In this document: positions 26,541 through 34,798 of the stretch, in pieces
Numbering within the stretch: position 1 is the stretch's first letter
Layout: each line of letters opens with the position of its first letter
Position numbers and translations under genes: made by a program
Notes under the pieces: generated by a model
The model's database searches: none
Told to the model about the DNA's origin: nothing
What the model saw: the letters and a program-made list of their open reading frames with translations, nothing else
Assembly: GCA_040754095.1 (NCBI GenBank)
Contig: JBFMFO010000009.1
Span: 30,010-94,009 of the forward strand
Direction: 5' to 3'
DNA: 64,000 bases
Origin: QYQD01 sp040754095
GTDB lineage: Bacteria; Desulfobacterota; QYQD01

Positions 26541-26960
26541 ATGGAACGAACACTATCTATCATCAAACCTGACGGCGTTTCAAAAAGACTTATCGGTGAG
26601 GTCATAAAGCGTTTTGAGAAAAACGACCTCCGTGTTGCGGCTATGAAGATGGTGCATCTGAGTAAGAAGGAGGCCGAGGGTTTTTATGCGGTGCATCGGG
26701 AGAGACCATTTTTTGACAGTTTGACGGGCTTCATGTCCTCAGGGCCGATCGTGGTCATGGTCCTGGAGGGAAGGGGGGCTATAAAGAAAAATCGGGACCT
26801 GATGGGCGCTACCAATTACAAAGAGGCCAAACCCGGGACTATCCGGCATGAGTTTGCCTCGAATATAGAGCAAAATATAGTGCACGGGTCTGACAGCCCG
26901 GAGACGGCGGCTACCGAGATCGCCTATTTTTTTAATGCCCTGGAGATATTTGATTATTAG
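26541..26960 (+). CDS. ndk: Nucleoside diphosphate kinase
   Basis: A 139-residue enzyme that moves the gamma phosphate from ATP to nucleoside diphosphates through a phospho-histidine. ERTLSIIKPDGVSKRLIGEVIKRFE is the family start, and NIVHGSDSPETA contains the catalytic His in the signature N-x2-H-[GA]-S-D. TNYKEAKPGTIRHEFA is the nucleotide site. Length is normal. AAGGAGG precedes the ATG with a 12-base gap. It appears to be monocistronic. Confidence 0.97.
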   Translation: MERTLSIIKPDGVSKRLIGEVIKRFEKNDLRVAAMKMVHLSKKEAEGFYAVHRERPFFDSLTGFMSSGPIVVMVLEGRGAIKKNRDLMGATNYKEAKPGTIRHEFASNIEQNIVHGSDSPETAATEIAYFFNALEIFDY

Positions 26961-26982
26961 CAGAAAAGACGACTTCGTAAAA

Positions 26983-27083
26983 AATCCAAAATATCACGCA
27001 AGGCCGCCAAGTACGCTAAGTTTTTTTGGATAAACAATATATTGTCTTCGCGGTCTTTGCGCCTTTGCGTGAGAAATCGACTT
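26983..27083. repeat. Imperfect palindromic intergenic repeat
   Basis: CACGCAAGGCCGCCAAG and GCGCCTTTGCGTGAG are inverted, imperfect arms about 50 bp apart around an AT-rich centre. It fills the space between ndk and thiL and shifts the apparent reading frame start of thiL upstream. Similar in style to 21100-21182. Confidence 0.55.
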
Positions 27084-27107
27084 TTTGCGGGTTCATCAGA
27101 AAAGAAA

Positions 27108-28151
27108 ATGGCAAGATTGAAATCATACCCTACCGGGGCCGATCTAAAGGCCATAGGTGAACAAGGGCTCTTATCTATTCTAAGGAAGAACTTTTCCCGT
27201 GTGGAGAGACCGGATATCCTGCGCGGTATCGGCGAGGACTGTGCCGTAATCCCCATGAGCCGCACCCGGCATCTGTTGGTGACCACAGATACGCTGGTTG
27301 AAGGCATCCATTTTCGCCTGGACTATACCACGCCCTATCTCCTGGGTAAGAAGGCTATGGCCGTTAATTTAAGCGACGTGGCCTCGATGGGAGGGGCGCC
27401 TACCCATGCCTTTTTAAACCTGGCACTGCCTGAAGAGCTGCCTGTATCCTTTGTGCGCCAATTAATTCAGGGCATCAATTTTTGGTGTCGGCGTTATAGC
27501 GTGCCCATTATCGGCGGAGATACGGTCTCCTGCCCCTATGGAGTTGTGCTCACTATAACCGTACTGGGTGAAGGACATAAGGGGGAAATTGCCTTACGGT
27601 CCGGGGCCAGGGAGGGAGACCTTATCTTTGTTTCCGGTTATCTGGGTGATGCAGCGGCCGGACTGGCCTTGCTGGCAGGAAAGCGTAAGCCGGATCCGGC
27701 CTACCGGAGACTTGTTAGGGCACAACTGGATCCCATACCACAACTGGAATTGGGAAGATACCTGGCCGGCCATAAGCTGGCCTCGGCCATGATCGATCTC
27801 TCGGATGGTCTGGCTACCGACCTGGCGCATATTGCCGAAGAGAGCGGTGTGGCCGCAGAAATTGACTACGGGAACCTCCCGATTTCTGTTGCCTGCTGCA
27901 AGCTGGCCAAAGAATCCGGCGCTTTTGCACGGGCCTGGGCCCTTTTTGGAGGGGAGGATTATGGTATTTTATTTACAGTTTCACCGGATAATGCCGAAAA
28001 GATAAAAAAAGAAGTGAAATCCTTGACCGGGGCAGGCCCGTTCTGTGTGGGTAAGATAGTCAAGGGAAGGGGCGTTTTTTTGTGGGAAGGCGGATATAAA
28101 AAAGATATCACCCATAAAGGGTACGATCATTTCGCAAAAAAGCAATCTTGA
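27108..28151 (+). CDS. thiL: Thiamine-monophosphate kinase
   Basis: A 347-residue ATP-grasp-independent kinase of the PurM/ThiL family that phosphorylates thiamine monophosphate to the diphosphate. IGEDCAVIP, TTDTLVEGIHFRLDYTTPYLLGKKAMAVNLSDVASMGG and IIGGDTVSCP are the conserved metal and ATP motifs; LASAMIDLSDGLATDLAHIAEESGVAAEID and FGGEDYGILFTV complete the fold. The ATG at 27108 is chosen because homologues begin near it and the earlier in-frame codons lie in the repeat. No strong ribosome site is visible. Confidence 0.94.
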   Translation: MARLKSYPTGADLKAIGEQGLLSILRKNFSRVERPDILRGIGEDCAVIPMSRTRHLLVTTDTLVEGIHFRLDYTTPYLLGKKAMAVNLSDVASMGGAPTHAFLNLALPEELPVSFVRQLIQGINFWCRRYSVPIIGGDTVSCPYGVVLTITVLGEGHKGEIALRSGAREGDLIFVSGYLGDAAAGLALLAGKRKPDPAYRRLVRAQLDPIPQLELGRYLAGHKLASAMIDLSDGLATDLAHIAEESGVAAEIDYGNLPISVACCKLAKESGAFARAWALFGGEDYGILFTVSPDNAEKIKKEVKSLTGAGPFCVGKIVKGRGVFLWEGGYKKDITHKGYDHFAKKQS

Positions 28152-28166
28152 AAGGAGGGATCCGGG

Positions 28167-29147
28167 TTGGCTAATACCAGATTTAATCTTTCCACCATAG
28201 CAATTTCTTTGGGTCTTTTCATTGTAGCGGTATTTTTCTTAATCTTTATCACCGGCCAGTCTCCGGTCCGAACTGTGGGTGTTGTGCCCATTTTTGAATT
28301 GCCCGCCGGTCTAACCTTCTGTGGTGAAACGGTCCCTCTTGAAAGGCAGGATGTCCGGGAGATGCTGGACCGGGAATTTGTAATTTCCGTTTATGACCAT
28401 GCCCAGGTCATCATGTGGATGAAGCGCGCCAATCGGTACTTTCCTTATATCGAGAAAAGGCTCAAAGAACGGAATATGCCGGATGACCTCAAATATGTAG
28501 TCGTAGTCGAAAGTGCGCTGAAAACCTATGCCTTCTCCGGAGCAGGGGCGGCCGGCCCATGGCAATTTATGGAAAAGACCGCAAAACGTTATAAACTGAG
28601 GGTCGATGACTGGATTGACGAACGGTTGGATTTTGAGCGGGCTACCGAAGCTGCCCTGGATTATTTCGGAGATCTTTACCAACAGTTTGGCAGCTGGACT
28701 GTGGCCATAGCAGCATATAATTGCGGCGAAGACCGGATGAATAGGGACATTACCGGGCAGAAGGTTAATAACTTTTACGATATTAACCTGCCCCTGGAGA
28801 CAGAGCGGTATATCTTCCGGGGATTGGCCGCAAAGATAATTCTTAGTACCCCTGAACTCTATGGTTATAACGTGCCCGAGAAGAGTCTCTACCCCCCTCT
28901 GGAACATGATCGTCTTGATTTTAAGGCGTCAGGCGAGGTGCATCTACGTAACATAGCCTCTGCATGCGGTACGACCTTCAAGGCCATCAAGGAGATAAAC
29001 CCGCAAATAAGGAACGGCTCTATCCCTGCGGGATGCTATGCCCTGAATGTGCCCAAGGGGACGGCGGAACAGTTTAAGACTAATTTTGCAAGCGCCTTGC
29101 CCCGGGATAAGATTTTGATTTGCGATAAGAAGGCCCGGGATAAGTGA
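28167..29147 (+). CDS. Membrane-anchored lytic transglycosylase, MltD-like
   Basis: A 326-residue protein with an N-terminal membrane anchor (AISLGLFIVAVFFLIFITG), a family 1 SLT domain (VVVESALKTYAFSGAGAAGPWQFM with the catalytic Glu in VES, then WTVAIAAYNCGEDRMNRDI), and a C-terminal LysM-like segment (LRNIASACGTTFKAIKEINPQIRNGSIPAG). It should cleave peptidoglycan at MurNAc-GlcNAc links in the periplasm. The start is TTG at 28167, fixed by AAAGGAGGG seven bases upstream. It follows thiL by 15 bp, so the two are probably cotranscribed. Confidence 0.9.
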   Translation: MANTRFNLSTIAISLGLFIVAVFFLIFITGQSPVRTVGVVPIFELPAGLTFCGETVPLERQDVREMLDREFVISVYDHAQVIMWMKRANRYFPYIEKRLKERNMPDDLKYVVVVESALKTYAFSGAGAAGPWQFMEKTAKRYKLRVDDWIDERLDFERATEAALDYFGDLYQQFGSWTVAIAAYNCGEDRMNRDITGQKVNNFYDINLPLETERYIFRGLAAKIILSTPELYGYNVPEKSLYPPLEHDRLDFKASGEVHLRNIASACGTTFKAIKEINPQIRNGSIPAGCYALNVPKGTAEQFKTNFASALPRDKILICDKKARDK

Positions 29148-29200
29148 AGCTTATCGACGAGCTTGGCTGCTCTCCATACTACCGGTCGAAGATGTCCGCC

Positions 29201-29443
29201 TCAGGCGGATGCGAGTCTTCGACGCATGCGGGTAACCAGCAGGTGGGCGAGCCGTGTGGTTTCCGGGAGGCGATAGCGGGTTGTGCAGGCCAGGGTAAGC
29301 CTTATGGCCGTGTCCACGTCGATCTTATGCCCGGGTGAGACAAAGACAGGTTTGACGCCGTCTCTGGTTCGTAATACCTCTTCCTGAAGTCTTATTGCCT
29401 CTTTGGGCGACACATCCCATGGGTGGAGGTTATGTATTTTCAT
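29201..29443 (-). pseudogene. nfi: Endonuclease V remnant with internal deletion
   Basis: The 80-residue frame joins both ends of endonuclease V and lacks the middle. Its start, MKIHNLHPWDVSPKEAIRLQEEV, matches the N-terminal helix of Nfi (LHRWDLPPEEAIKVQNEL in Thermotoga, recalled from knowledge of the family). It then jumps directly to LRTRDGVKPVFVSPGHKIDVD and YRLPETTRLAHLLVTRMRRRL, the C-terminal part. About 140-150 residues with the catalytic Asp and Glu residues are missing, and the reading frame is kept across the junction. The ATG overlaps the end of nrdJ almost exactly (TAG, one base, ATG), so it may still be translated. Inactive as a nuclease. Confidence 0.8.
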
Positions 29444-29444
29444 C

Positions 29445-31625
29445 CTAATCGCATCGGGAAAATCCGCAGGACCGGCAGACGAGGCATCCGCCTTCGGATT
29501 CCAGCGTCCCTCCACAGTCCGGGCAGGCCCCCATGGTTTTATCATGCGGTGAGATGGGAAGGTTGGTCACATTAGCTATGGCGCGGGCCACGGCGTCAGG
29601 GCAGGAAAGGATCATTTTACCCTGATCCCAGATAGGAGAGGGACAACGTATTCCCGAAAGTTGTCTGATTATCGCCTCCACTTTGACGCCGGAACGTAAA
29701 GCCAGAGAGACAAGTCTGCCGATGGCCTCTATTTGAGAGGCAGCGCAACCACCGGCCTTGCCTATCTGGGCAAACACTTCACATATTCCCTTTTCGTCTG
29801 AGTTTATGGTGATATACAGGTTGCCGCATCCGGTGCGCATACGTTCTGTAATGCCTGTGGTGCGCATAGGCCGGGCGCGCGGGACGATTTCTTTTTTTTC
29901 TCCCTCTTTCTTAAAACTCAGCACCTGATCCTTCCGGCTGCCGTAGCGATAGATGGTCAGGCCCTTCAGTTCCTGCTCATAAGCCAGGAGATAGGCCTTG
30001 CGTACATCTTCTATAGAGGCTGCGGAGGGGAAGTTGATGGTCTTGGAAACCGCATTGTCCGTATATTTCTGGAAGGCGGCCTGCAGCCGGATATGCTGCT
30101 CCGGGCTGATGTCCATGGCCGTCACATAGACCTTCTTCAGTGAATTCGGAAGTTCCGGGATGCCTTGGATGGAGCCGTCTTGCGCGATGGCCTCCATAAG
30201 CTCTTTGGTAAGGATGCCGGCCTTTTTAGCCTCTTTCTTGAAGTACGGGTGTACTTCCAGGAGTTCGCTGCCATCCAGGACGCGGCGCACAAAGGAGACG
30301 GCAAAAAGCGGCTCTATACCGCTGGAACAACCGGCGATGATGCTGATTGTGCCGGTAGGGGCGATAGTGGTAGTGGTGGCATTACGCATAAAAGGGGTTT
30401 TGGGATTATCGTATATACTGCCTTTATAGTTGGGAAAGTTGCCGCGTTTTCCGGCTAAATCGGCTGAGGCCAGTTTGGATTCACGCGAGATAAAAGACAT
30501 GACGGTCTCTGCCGTTTTGACCGCATCCTTTGAATTATAAGGAATACCCAGTTGTATGAGCATGTCGGCAAATCCCATTACCCCCAGGCCTATTTTGCGG
30601 TTGGCCTTGCTCATGGATTCGATCTGCGGCAGGGGATATTTATTAATGTCTATAACATTATCCAAAAAGTGTACGGCATGATGTATTATTTTTTTAAGGC
30701 CGGCATAATCTACCTTGTCCGCTTTAACGAAGCGGGAGAGGTTGATGGAGCCAAGATTACAGGCTTCATAGGGGAGTAAGGGCTGTTCGCCGCAGGGATT
30801 GGTGGCCTCTATCTCGCCCAGTTGTGGAGTGGGATTGTCCCGGTTTATACGGTCGAGGAAGATTATCCCCGGCTCGCCGGTGGCCCAGGCGGCCTCGACT
30901 ATCTGCTTAAAGATATGGACGGCGGGGACGGATTTTACTTTATGTCCATTTCGCGGGTTGATAAGGTCATATTCTTCGCCCTTAGCCAGGGCCAGCATGA
31001 ATTCGGCGGTTATGGCCACCGAGATGTTAAAGTTGTTGAGCTTATCCGTCATCTGTTTGGCATTTATGAACTGTTCTATATCGGGATGATCCACACGGAG
31101 TATCCCCATATTAGCCCCGCGGCGGGTCCCCCCCTGCTTGATCGTCTCCGTGGCTATGTCAAAAACCGTCATAAAGGAAACCGGGCCGCTGGATACGCCC
31201 TGTGTCGTGCGCACCACATCATTGGCCGGGCGGACACGGGAGAAGGAGAAGCCGGTTCCTCCCCCGCTTTTGTGGATTATGGCGGTCTGTTTGATGGCCT
31301 CAAAGATGCTGTCAATCGAGTCTTCTACAGGCAGGACAAAACAGGCGGCGAGTTGTCCCAGCCTGCGGCCGGCATTCATCAGGGTAGGCGAGTTGGGCAT
31401 AAAAAGGAATTCGGTCATCATCCGGTAAAAGGTGTCCTCTGTTTTCTTAACATCGGTCTTTTGGCTATGGATGGCGTCAGCAGCGGCCACGGCACGGGCC
31501 ACGCGGCGGAACATCTGTTCCGGGATCTCTATAGTCTGGCCACGTTCGTTTTTTTTGAGATAACGTTTTTGCAGGACAGTGAGGGCATTTGCGGTCAGTT
31601 TCAATCCGGTTTTGGGAAGGGGCAT
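29445..31625 (-). CDS. nrdJ: Adenosylcobalamin-dependent ribonucleotide reductase
   Basis: A 726-residue class II reductase that makes deoxyribonucleotides without oxygen, using coenzyme B12. FVLPVEDSIDSIFEAIKQTAIIHKSGGGTGFSFSRVRP, GVSSGPVSFM, NPCGEQPLLPYEACNLGSINLSRF (catalytic C and E) and APTGTISIIAGCSSGIEPLF are the active-site loops. The C-terminal 30 residues form a zinc ribbon (CPDCGG ... CRSCGFSRC) that provides the reducing cysteines. Length fits the shorter class II family. The ATG lies 25 bases inside the end of ogt. Confidence 0.96.
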   Translation of the reverse strand: MPLPKTGLKLTANALTVLQKRYLKKNERGQTIEIPEQMFRRVARAVAAADAIHSQKTDVKKTEDTFYRMMTEFLFMPNSPTLMNAGRRLGQLAACFVLPVEDSIDSIFEAIKQTAIIHKSGGGTGFSFSRVRPANDVVRTTQGVSSGPVSFMTVFDIATETIKQGGTRRGANMGILRVDHPDIEQFINAKQMTDKLNNFNISVAITAEFMLALAKGEEYDLINPRNGHKVKSVPAVHIFKQIVEAAWATGEPGIIFLDRINRDNPTPQLGEIEATNPCGEQPLLPYEACNLGSINLSRFVKADKVDYAGLKKIIHHAVHFLDNVIDINKYPLPQIESMSKANRKIGLGVMGFADMLIQLGIPYNSKDAVKTAETVMSFISRESKLASADLAGKRGNFPNYKGSIYDNPKTPFMRNATTTTIAPTGTISIIAGCSSGIEPLFAVSFVRRVLDGSELLEVHPYFKKEAKKAGILTKELMEAIAQDGSIQGIPELPNSLKKVYVTAMDISPEQHIRLQAAFQKYTDNAVSKTINFPSAASIEDVRKAYLLAYEQELKGLTIYRYGSRKDQVLSFKKEGEKKEIVPRARPMRTTGITERMRTGCGNLYITINSDEKGICEVFAQIGKAGGCAASQIEAIGRLVSLALRSGVKVEAIIRQLSGIRCPSPIWDQGKMILSCPDAVARAIANVTNLPISPHDKTMGACPDCGGTLESEGGCLVCRSCGFSRCD

Positions 31626-32140
31626 GATCTCTTCTCCTTATACGCATTTTCCAGGGTGAGGAGCTTTATTTTCAAGTTCAGGCCGGAACTAAAGCCGACG
31701 AGTTTACCGGTGCTTCCTATGACGCGATGGCATGGTATTATAAGCGGGAGTGGGTTGGCGCCTGTTGCCTGTCCTACAGCACGGGCCGCCTCCACTTTTC
31801 CGACAGCCCTGGCTATTTCCTGATAAGAACGGGTCTCACCGTAAGGAATGGCCCTTATGGCCTCCCAGACCGTCTTTTGGAAGGTGGTCCCGGTTACATC
31901 CATAGGCACAGAGAAGATGCGGCGTCTGCCGGCAAGGTATTCCCTGATCTGGGTTATGACCGGCCCGTGTATTTCGGCATTTTCTTCCAAAGTTACAGCA
32001 TTTCCATATTTTTTCTGTAGTTTGGCGGGGATACAATCTTTGGCCTCAGGACAGAAAATTATATAACATAAGCCCTTGACGGTGGACAGAAAAGTGAGAT
32101 AAATGGAATTAATTCTGGACTGCGTAGAAAAGAAGTGCAT
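31601..32140 (-). CDS. ogt: Methylated-DNA-protein-cysteine methyltransferase
   Basis: A 179-residue repair protein that takes O6-alkyl groups from guanine onto its own cysteine. FQKTVWEAIRAIPYGETRSYQEIARAVGKVEAARAVGQATGANPLPLIIPCHRVIGSTGKLVGFSSGL contains the helix-turn-helix, the Arg finger and the PCHRV active site. The N-terminal RNase-like domain is degenerate, as usual. The ATG at 32140 avoids overlap with the Trk gene. It overlaps nrdJ by 25 bases. Confidence 0.94.
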   Translation of the reverse strand: MHFFSTQSRINSIYLTFLSTVKGLCYIIFCPEAKDCIPAKLQKKYGNAVTLEENAEIHGPVITQIREYLAGRRRIFSVPMDVTGTTFQKTVWEAIRAIPYGETRSYQEIARAVGKVEAARAVGQATGANPLPLIIPCHRVIGSTGKLVGFSSGLNLKIKLLTLENAYKEKRSCPFPKPD

Positions 32141-32150
32141 GGTGTTTTTA

Positions 32151-32804
32151 CTATAACTTCTCCAATGTTGCGATGTTGTCCCTGTGGCCGATAACAAAGA
32201 GTATGTCGCTGTCTTTTACTACAAAGTCGGCGGGTGGAAGCAGGATAAAATTATCGGTAAGGACTTCCTTTATGCCGATGACATAGACGTTGTGTCTCAC
32301 CCGCAGGTCAAGGCCGCCTAATGTCTTCCCGATAAACGAGGCGGGGGGCGCCAGTTCTACCAGGGTGTAGTTTTCCACCATGGGGATGAAGTCCAGGATG
32401 TTCGGGGTAGAGAGACTTCTCGCCGTCTTCAGGGCCATTTCCTTTTCCGGATAGATTACCTCGGTAGCTCCGATCCGCTCCAGTATCTTGCCATGATCCT
32501 CATTCATGGCCTTCACTAAAATCTGTTTGACCTTCAGCTCCTTAAGGTAGAGGGTAACGAGGATGCTGGCGGCGATGTCTTCTCCGATGCTGACCAGCAC
32601 TGCGTCCATCTGATCTATCCCCAGGGTTTTTAATATTTCCTTGTGTGCAATGTCGGCAACCACCGCCTGGGTGGAAAAGGGTTGAATTTCCTGTACCCGG
32701 TCCTTATCCTTATCGATAGCTATGACTTCGTGTCCATCTTCAAACAGGGCCTTAGCCAGGTGGAAGCCGAACTTTCCCAGGCCAATTACGGCAAATCTTC
32801 TCAT
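32151..32804 (-). CDS. ktrA: Potassium uptake regulator, TrkA/KtrA
   Basis: A 217-residue cytosolic subunit. The RCK N domain opens with FAVIGLGKFGFHLAKALFEDGHEVIAIDKD (Rossmann GxGxxG) and the C-terminal TrkA-C domain is ELAPPASFIGKTLGGLDLRVRHNVYVIGI. It binds nucleotides and gates the membrane subunit encoded 13 bp upstream. AAGGAG seven bases before the ATG at 32804 fixes the start. Confidence 0.93.
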   Translation of the reverse strand: MRRFAVIGLGKFGFHLAKALFEDGHEVIAIDKDKDRVQEIQPFSTQAVVADIAHKEILKTLGIDQMDAVLVSIGEDIAASILVTLYLKELKVKQILVKAMNEDHGKILERIGATEVIYPEKEMALKTARSLSTPNILDFIPMVENYTLVELAPPASFIGKTLGGLDLRVRHNVYVIGIKEVLTDNFILLPPADFVVKDSDILFVIGHRDNIATLEKL

Positions 32805-32817
32805 AGCCCGCTCCTTT

Positions 32818-34191
32818 TTAACCAATCATAACCTTTTCTTCTGAATAACGGAATTCAAATTCGGGCCGCTCTCTTCTGACTATTACATAGGCAAAGGTCA
32901 GTATCCCTACCCGGCCCATGAACATAAGGATGCTTAAAATGAGCTTGTTCATGCTGTTGAGATAAGGGGTAACCCCCATGGAAAGTCCTACCGTGCCAAA
33001 TGCCGAGATGGTTTCAAAAAGATACGTAAGAAAACAGCCTCTGGCCGGATGCGAAGTCGGGCATGCCATTTCGCTGAAGAGCATGAGCATGTGGATGGTC
33101 AGTACGGTAAATACCGAGAGCATATACAGGGAGATACTCCGCATGACCACTTCAGAAGGGATGGTTCGGTTGAAGACATGCACGTACGGCCTCCCGCGCA
33201 ATTTGTTCCAGACCAGGGCGGTCAGTACGGCCAGGGTGCTGGTCTTGATCCCGCCGCCGGTTGATCCGGGTGAGGCGCCGATAAACATGAGGAGGATGAT
33301 TATATAGAGGCAACTGTCTGTGAGGGAAGCGGTATCGACCGTGTTAAACCCCGCGGTCCGGGGGGTTATGGACTGGAAAAGGCTGATGAGACATTTTTCA
33401 TAAAATGGACGATGGGCCAGGACATTGTTGGCTTCAAACGCCCAGAAGAGCAGAGTTCCGGTTAAAATCAGTATCCCGGTGGTGACGATAACCATGCGGG
33501 TATGCAGGGAAAGCCCCCTTCTTCCCGGGTGGCGCCTTATTCGCTGGTAAAGCTCGTAAATAACCGGAAAGCCCAGACCGCCCATGATTATATTCGCACA
33601 TATAGCAAGATTGACACCCGTATGGCCGGCGTAGTTCATGAGACTGTTGCTAAAGGTGGAAAAACCCGCATTGCAGAAGGCGGATATGGAATGAAAGAAG
33701 CCATGGTACAGGGCGGCCGGAAATGGATAGTCCCTCCAGAAGCACAAGGCCAGAAGAATAGAAGCAGCCCCTTCCACCAGAAAAGTAAAAAGAAAAACGG
33801 ATTTTATCAGGGTATGTATGTCTGTAATGGGTGCAGGGGTAAAAGATTCCTGCATCAACCAGCGTCCCCGGACGCTTATCCCCCGCCCCATAGAGAGGAA
33901 TAGAAAAACGGAAAAGGTCATAACCCCTAGTCCGCCTACCTGAATTAAGGCAAGGATAACCATTTGTCCGAAAGTGCTAAAGGATTTTGCGGTATCCAGG
34001 ACGGTCAGGCCGGTCACACAAAGGGCGGAGGTGGAGGTAAAGACAGCGTCAACGAGAGAGATGGGTTGAGTGGTGTGGGATATGGGTAGATAGAGCATGC
34101 CTGCTCCGATAATATCTATGGCCAGGAAGCTCAGGATCAGGATATGGGCGTGATGGAGCTTTTGTAAATACCTCTGAAATACGGGGGGCAA
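32818..34191 (-). CDS. ktrB: Potassium transporter membrane subunit, TrkH/KtrB
   Basis: A 457-residue membrane protein made of four M1-P-M2 repeats. The pore loops TSTSALCVTGLTVLD, HSISAFCNAGFSTFSN, SITPRTAGFNTVD and ETISAFGTVGLSMG each keep the selectivity-filter glycine. The small size and the single-RCK partner favour the KtrAB type. It takes up K+ coupled to Na+ or H+. Transcribed minus, divergent from the cold-shock gene. Confidence 0.93.
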   Translation of the reverse strand: MPPVFQRYLQKLHHAHILILSFLAIDIIGAGMLYLPISHTTQPISLVDAVFTSTSALCVTGLTVLDTAKSFSTFGQMVILALIQVGGLGVMTFSVFLFLSMGRGISVRGRWLMQESFTPAPITDIHTLIKSVFLFTFLVEGAASILLALCFWRDYPFPAALYHGFFHSISAFCNAGFSTFSNSLMNYAGHTGVNLAICANIIMGGLGFPVIYELYQRIRRHPGRRGLSLHTRMVIVTTGILILTGTLLFWAFEANNVLAHRPFYEKCLISLFQSITPRTAGFNTVDTASLTDSCLYIIILLMFIGASPGSTGGGIKTSTLAVLTALVWNKLRGRPYVHVFNRTIPSEVVMRSISLYMLSVFTVLTIHMLMLFSEMACPTSHPARGCFLTYLFETISAFGTVGLSMGVTPYLNSMNKLILSILMFMGRVGILTFAYVIVRRERPEFEFRYSEEKVMIG

Positions 34192-34335
34192 ATTAGTTCC
34201 TTTCCGGATAGAATGTGCCCTATTTTATCCATAGTATTTTAAAAAACAAGGTAATTTTGAGGCCCGTGCCAGTCCGTAGCCGGAGGAAATCACTGTTGCT
34301 GATTAAATAAAAAATGATAGCTTAGCGGAAAAAGC

Positions 34336-34364
34336 TTGACAGAAGGTCAGATAATCGTTAACGT
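34336..34364 (+). promoter_or_regulatory. Promoter upstream of the cold-shock leader
   Basis: TTGACA (34336-34341), 17 bp, then TAACGT (34359-34364). The -35 is perfect, the -10 weak. It would give a leader of about 170 bases before the cold-shock gene. Confidence 0.45.
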
Positions 34365-34418
34365 AACTACACTTTTATCTTTAGGAATAGTTTTTGTGTT
34401 ATAGAGGTCGTATAGAGT

Positions 34419-34459
34419 TAGCCACCGAGGTCGATAGAGTCCGAAGTGGCTATTTTTTT
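34419..34459 (+). terminator. Terminator-like hairpin in the cold-shock leader
   Basis: TAGCCAC (34419-34425) pairs with GTGGCTA (34446-34452), followed by a run of seven T. It stands between the promoter and the cold-shock gene, so it would work as an attenuator or end a small RNA of about 85-90 bases. Just before and inside the hairpin are two near copies of GAGGTCG(T)ATAGAGT. Confidence 0.6.
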
Positions 34460-34542
34460 GAAAATTTCCATGTCAGGCTTATCTCATAGGGATTTTTCCC
34501 ATTTATTTTTTTGTTTGCTAGTAAGAAAGGGGGTTTTGGTTT

Positions 34543-34743
34543 ATGGCGGAAGGTAAAGTGAAGTGGTTTAATGAGAAGAAAGGCTTTGGTTTTATTGAGC
34601 AGGAGGGCGGTCCTGATGTCTTTGTGCATCACTCTGCTATCCAGGGCGCCGGGTTTAAGACCCTGCGGGAGGGTCAGAAGGTAACCTTTGAGGTCCAGCA
34701 GGGCCCCAAGGGACCCCAGGCCGTTAACGTCGTTGGTGAATAG
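34543..34743 (+). CDS. Cold-shock protein, CspA family
   Basis: A 66-residue single-stranded nucleic acid chaperone with both RNA-binding motifs: KGFGFI (RNP1) and VFVHH (RNP2). It starts MAEGKVKWFNEKKGFGFIEQ, and has the usual GPQAVNV ending. The ATG follows GAAAGGGGG. A long leader with a terminator-like hairpin suggests control by read-through, as in other cold-shock genes whose products melt hairpins. Confidence 0.97.
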   Translation: MAEGKVKWFNEKKGFGFIEQEGGPDVFVHHSAIQGAGFKTLREGQKVTFEVQQGPKGPQAVNVVGE

Positions 34744-34752
34744 ATAAAGACA

Positions 34753-34798
34753 GGGCCGAAACGGGTTTGTTCAATCTGTGTTCGGCCCTTTGTTTTTA
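34753..34798. terminator. Terminator after the cold-shock gene
   Basis: GGGCCGAA and TTCGGCCC form an 8-bp stem over a 20-base loop, followed by TTTGTTTTT. It overlaps the end of the convergent rmuC gene. Confidence 0.8.

Noticed and set aside
29144..29338. 64-codon plus-strand frame after the transglycosylase
   Set aside because: It overlaps the recognised endonuclease V remnant on the other strand.
30822..31823. 333-codon open frame antisense to nrdJ and ogt
   Set aside because: It lies opposite two clearly recognised genes; its translation has no family features and its length comes from GC-biased codon use of the real strand.
34450..34632. 60-codon minus-strand frame over the cold-shock gene
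   Set aside because: Antisense to the well-supported cold-shock coding sequence.
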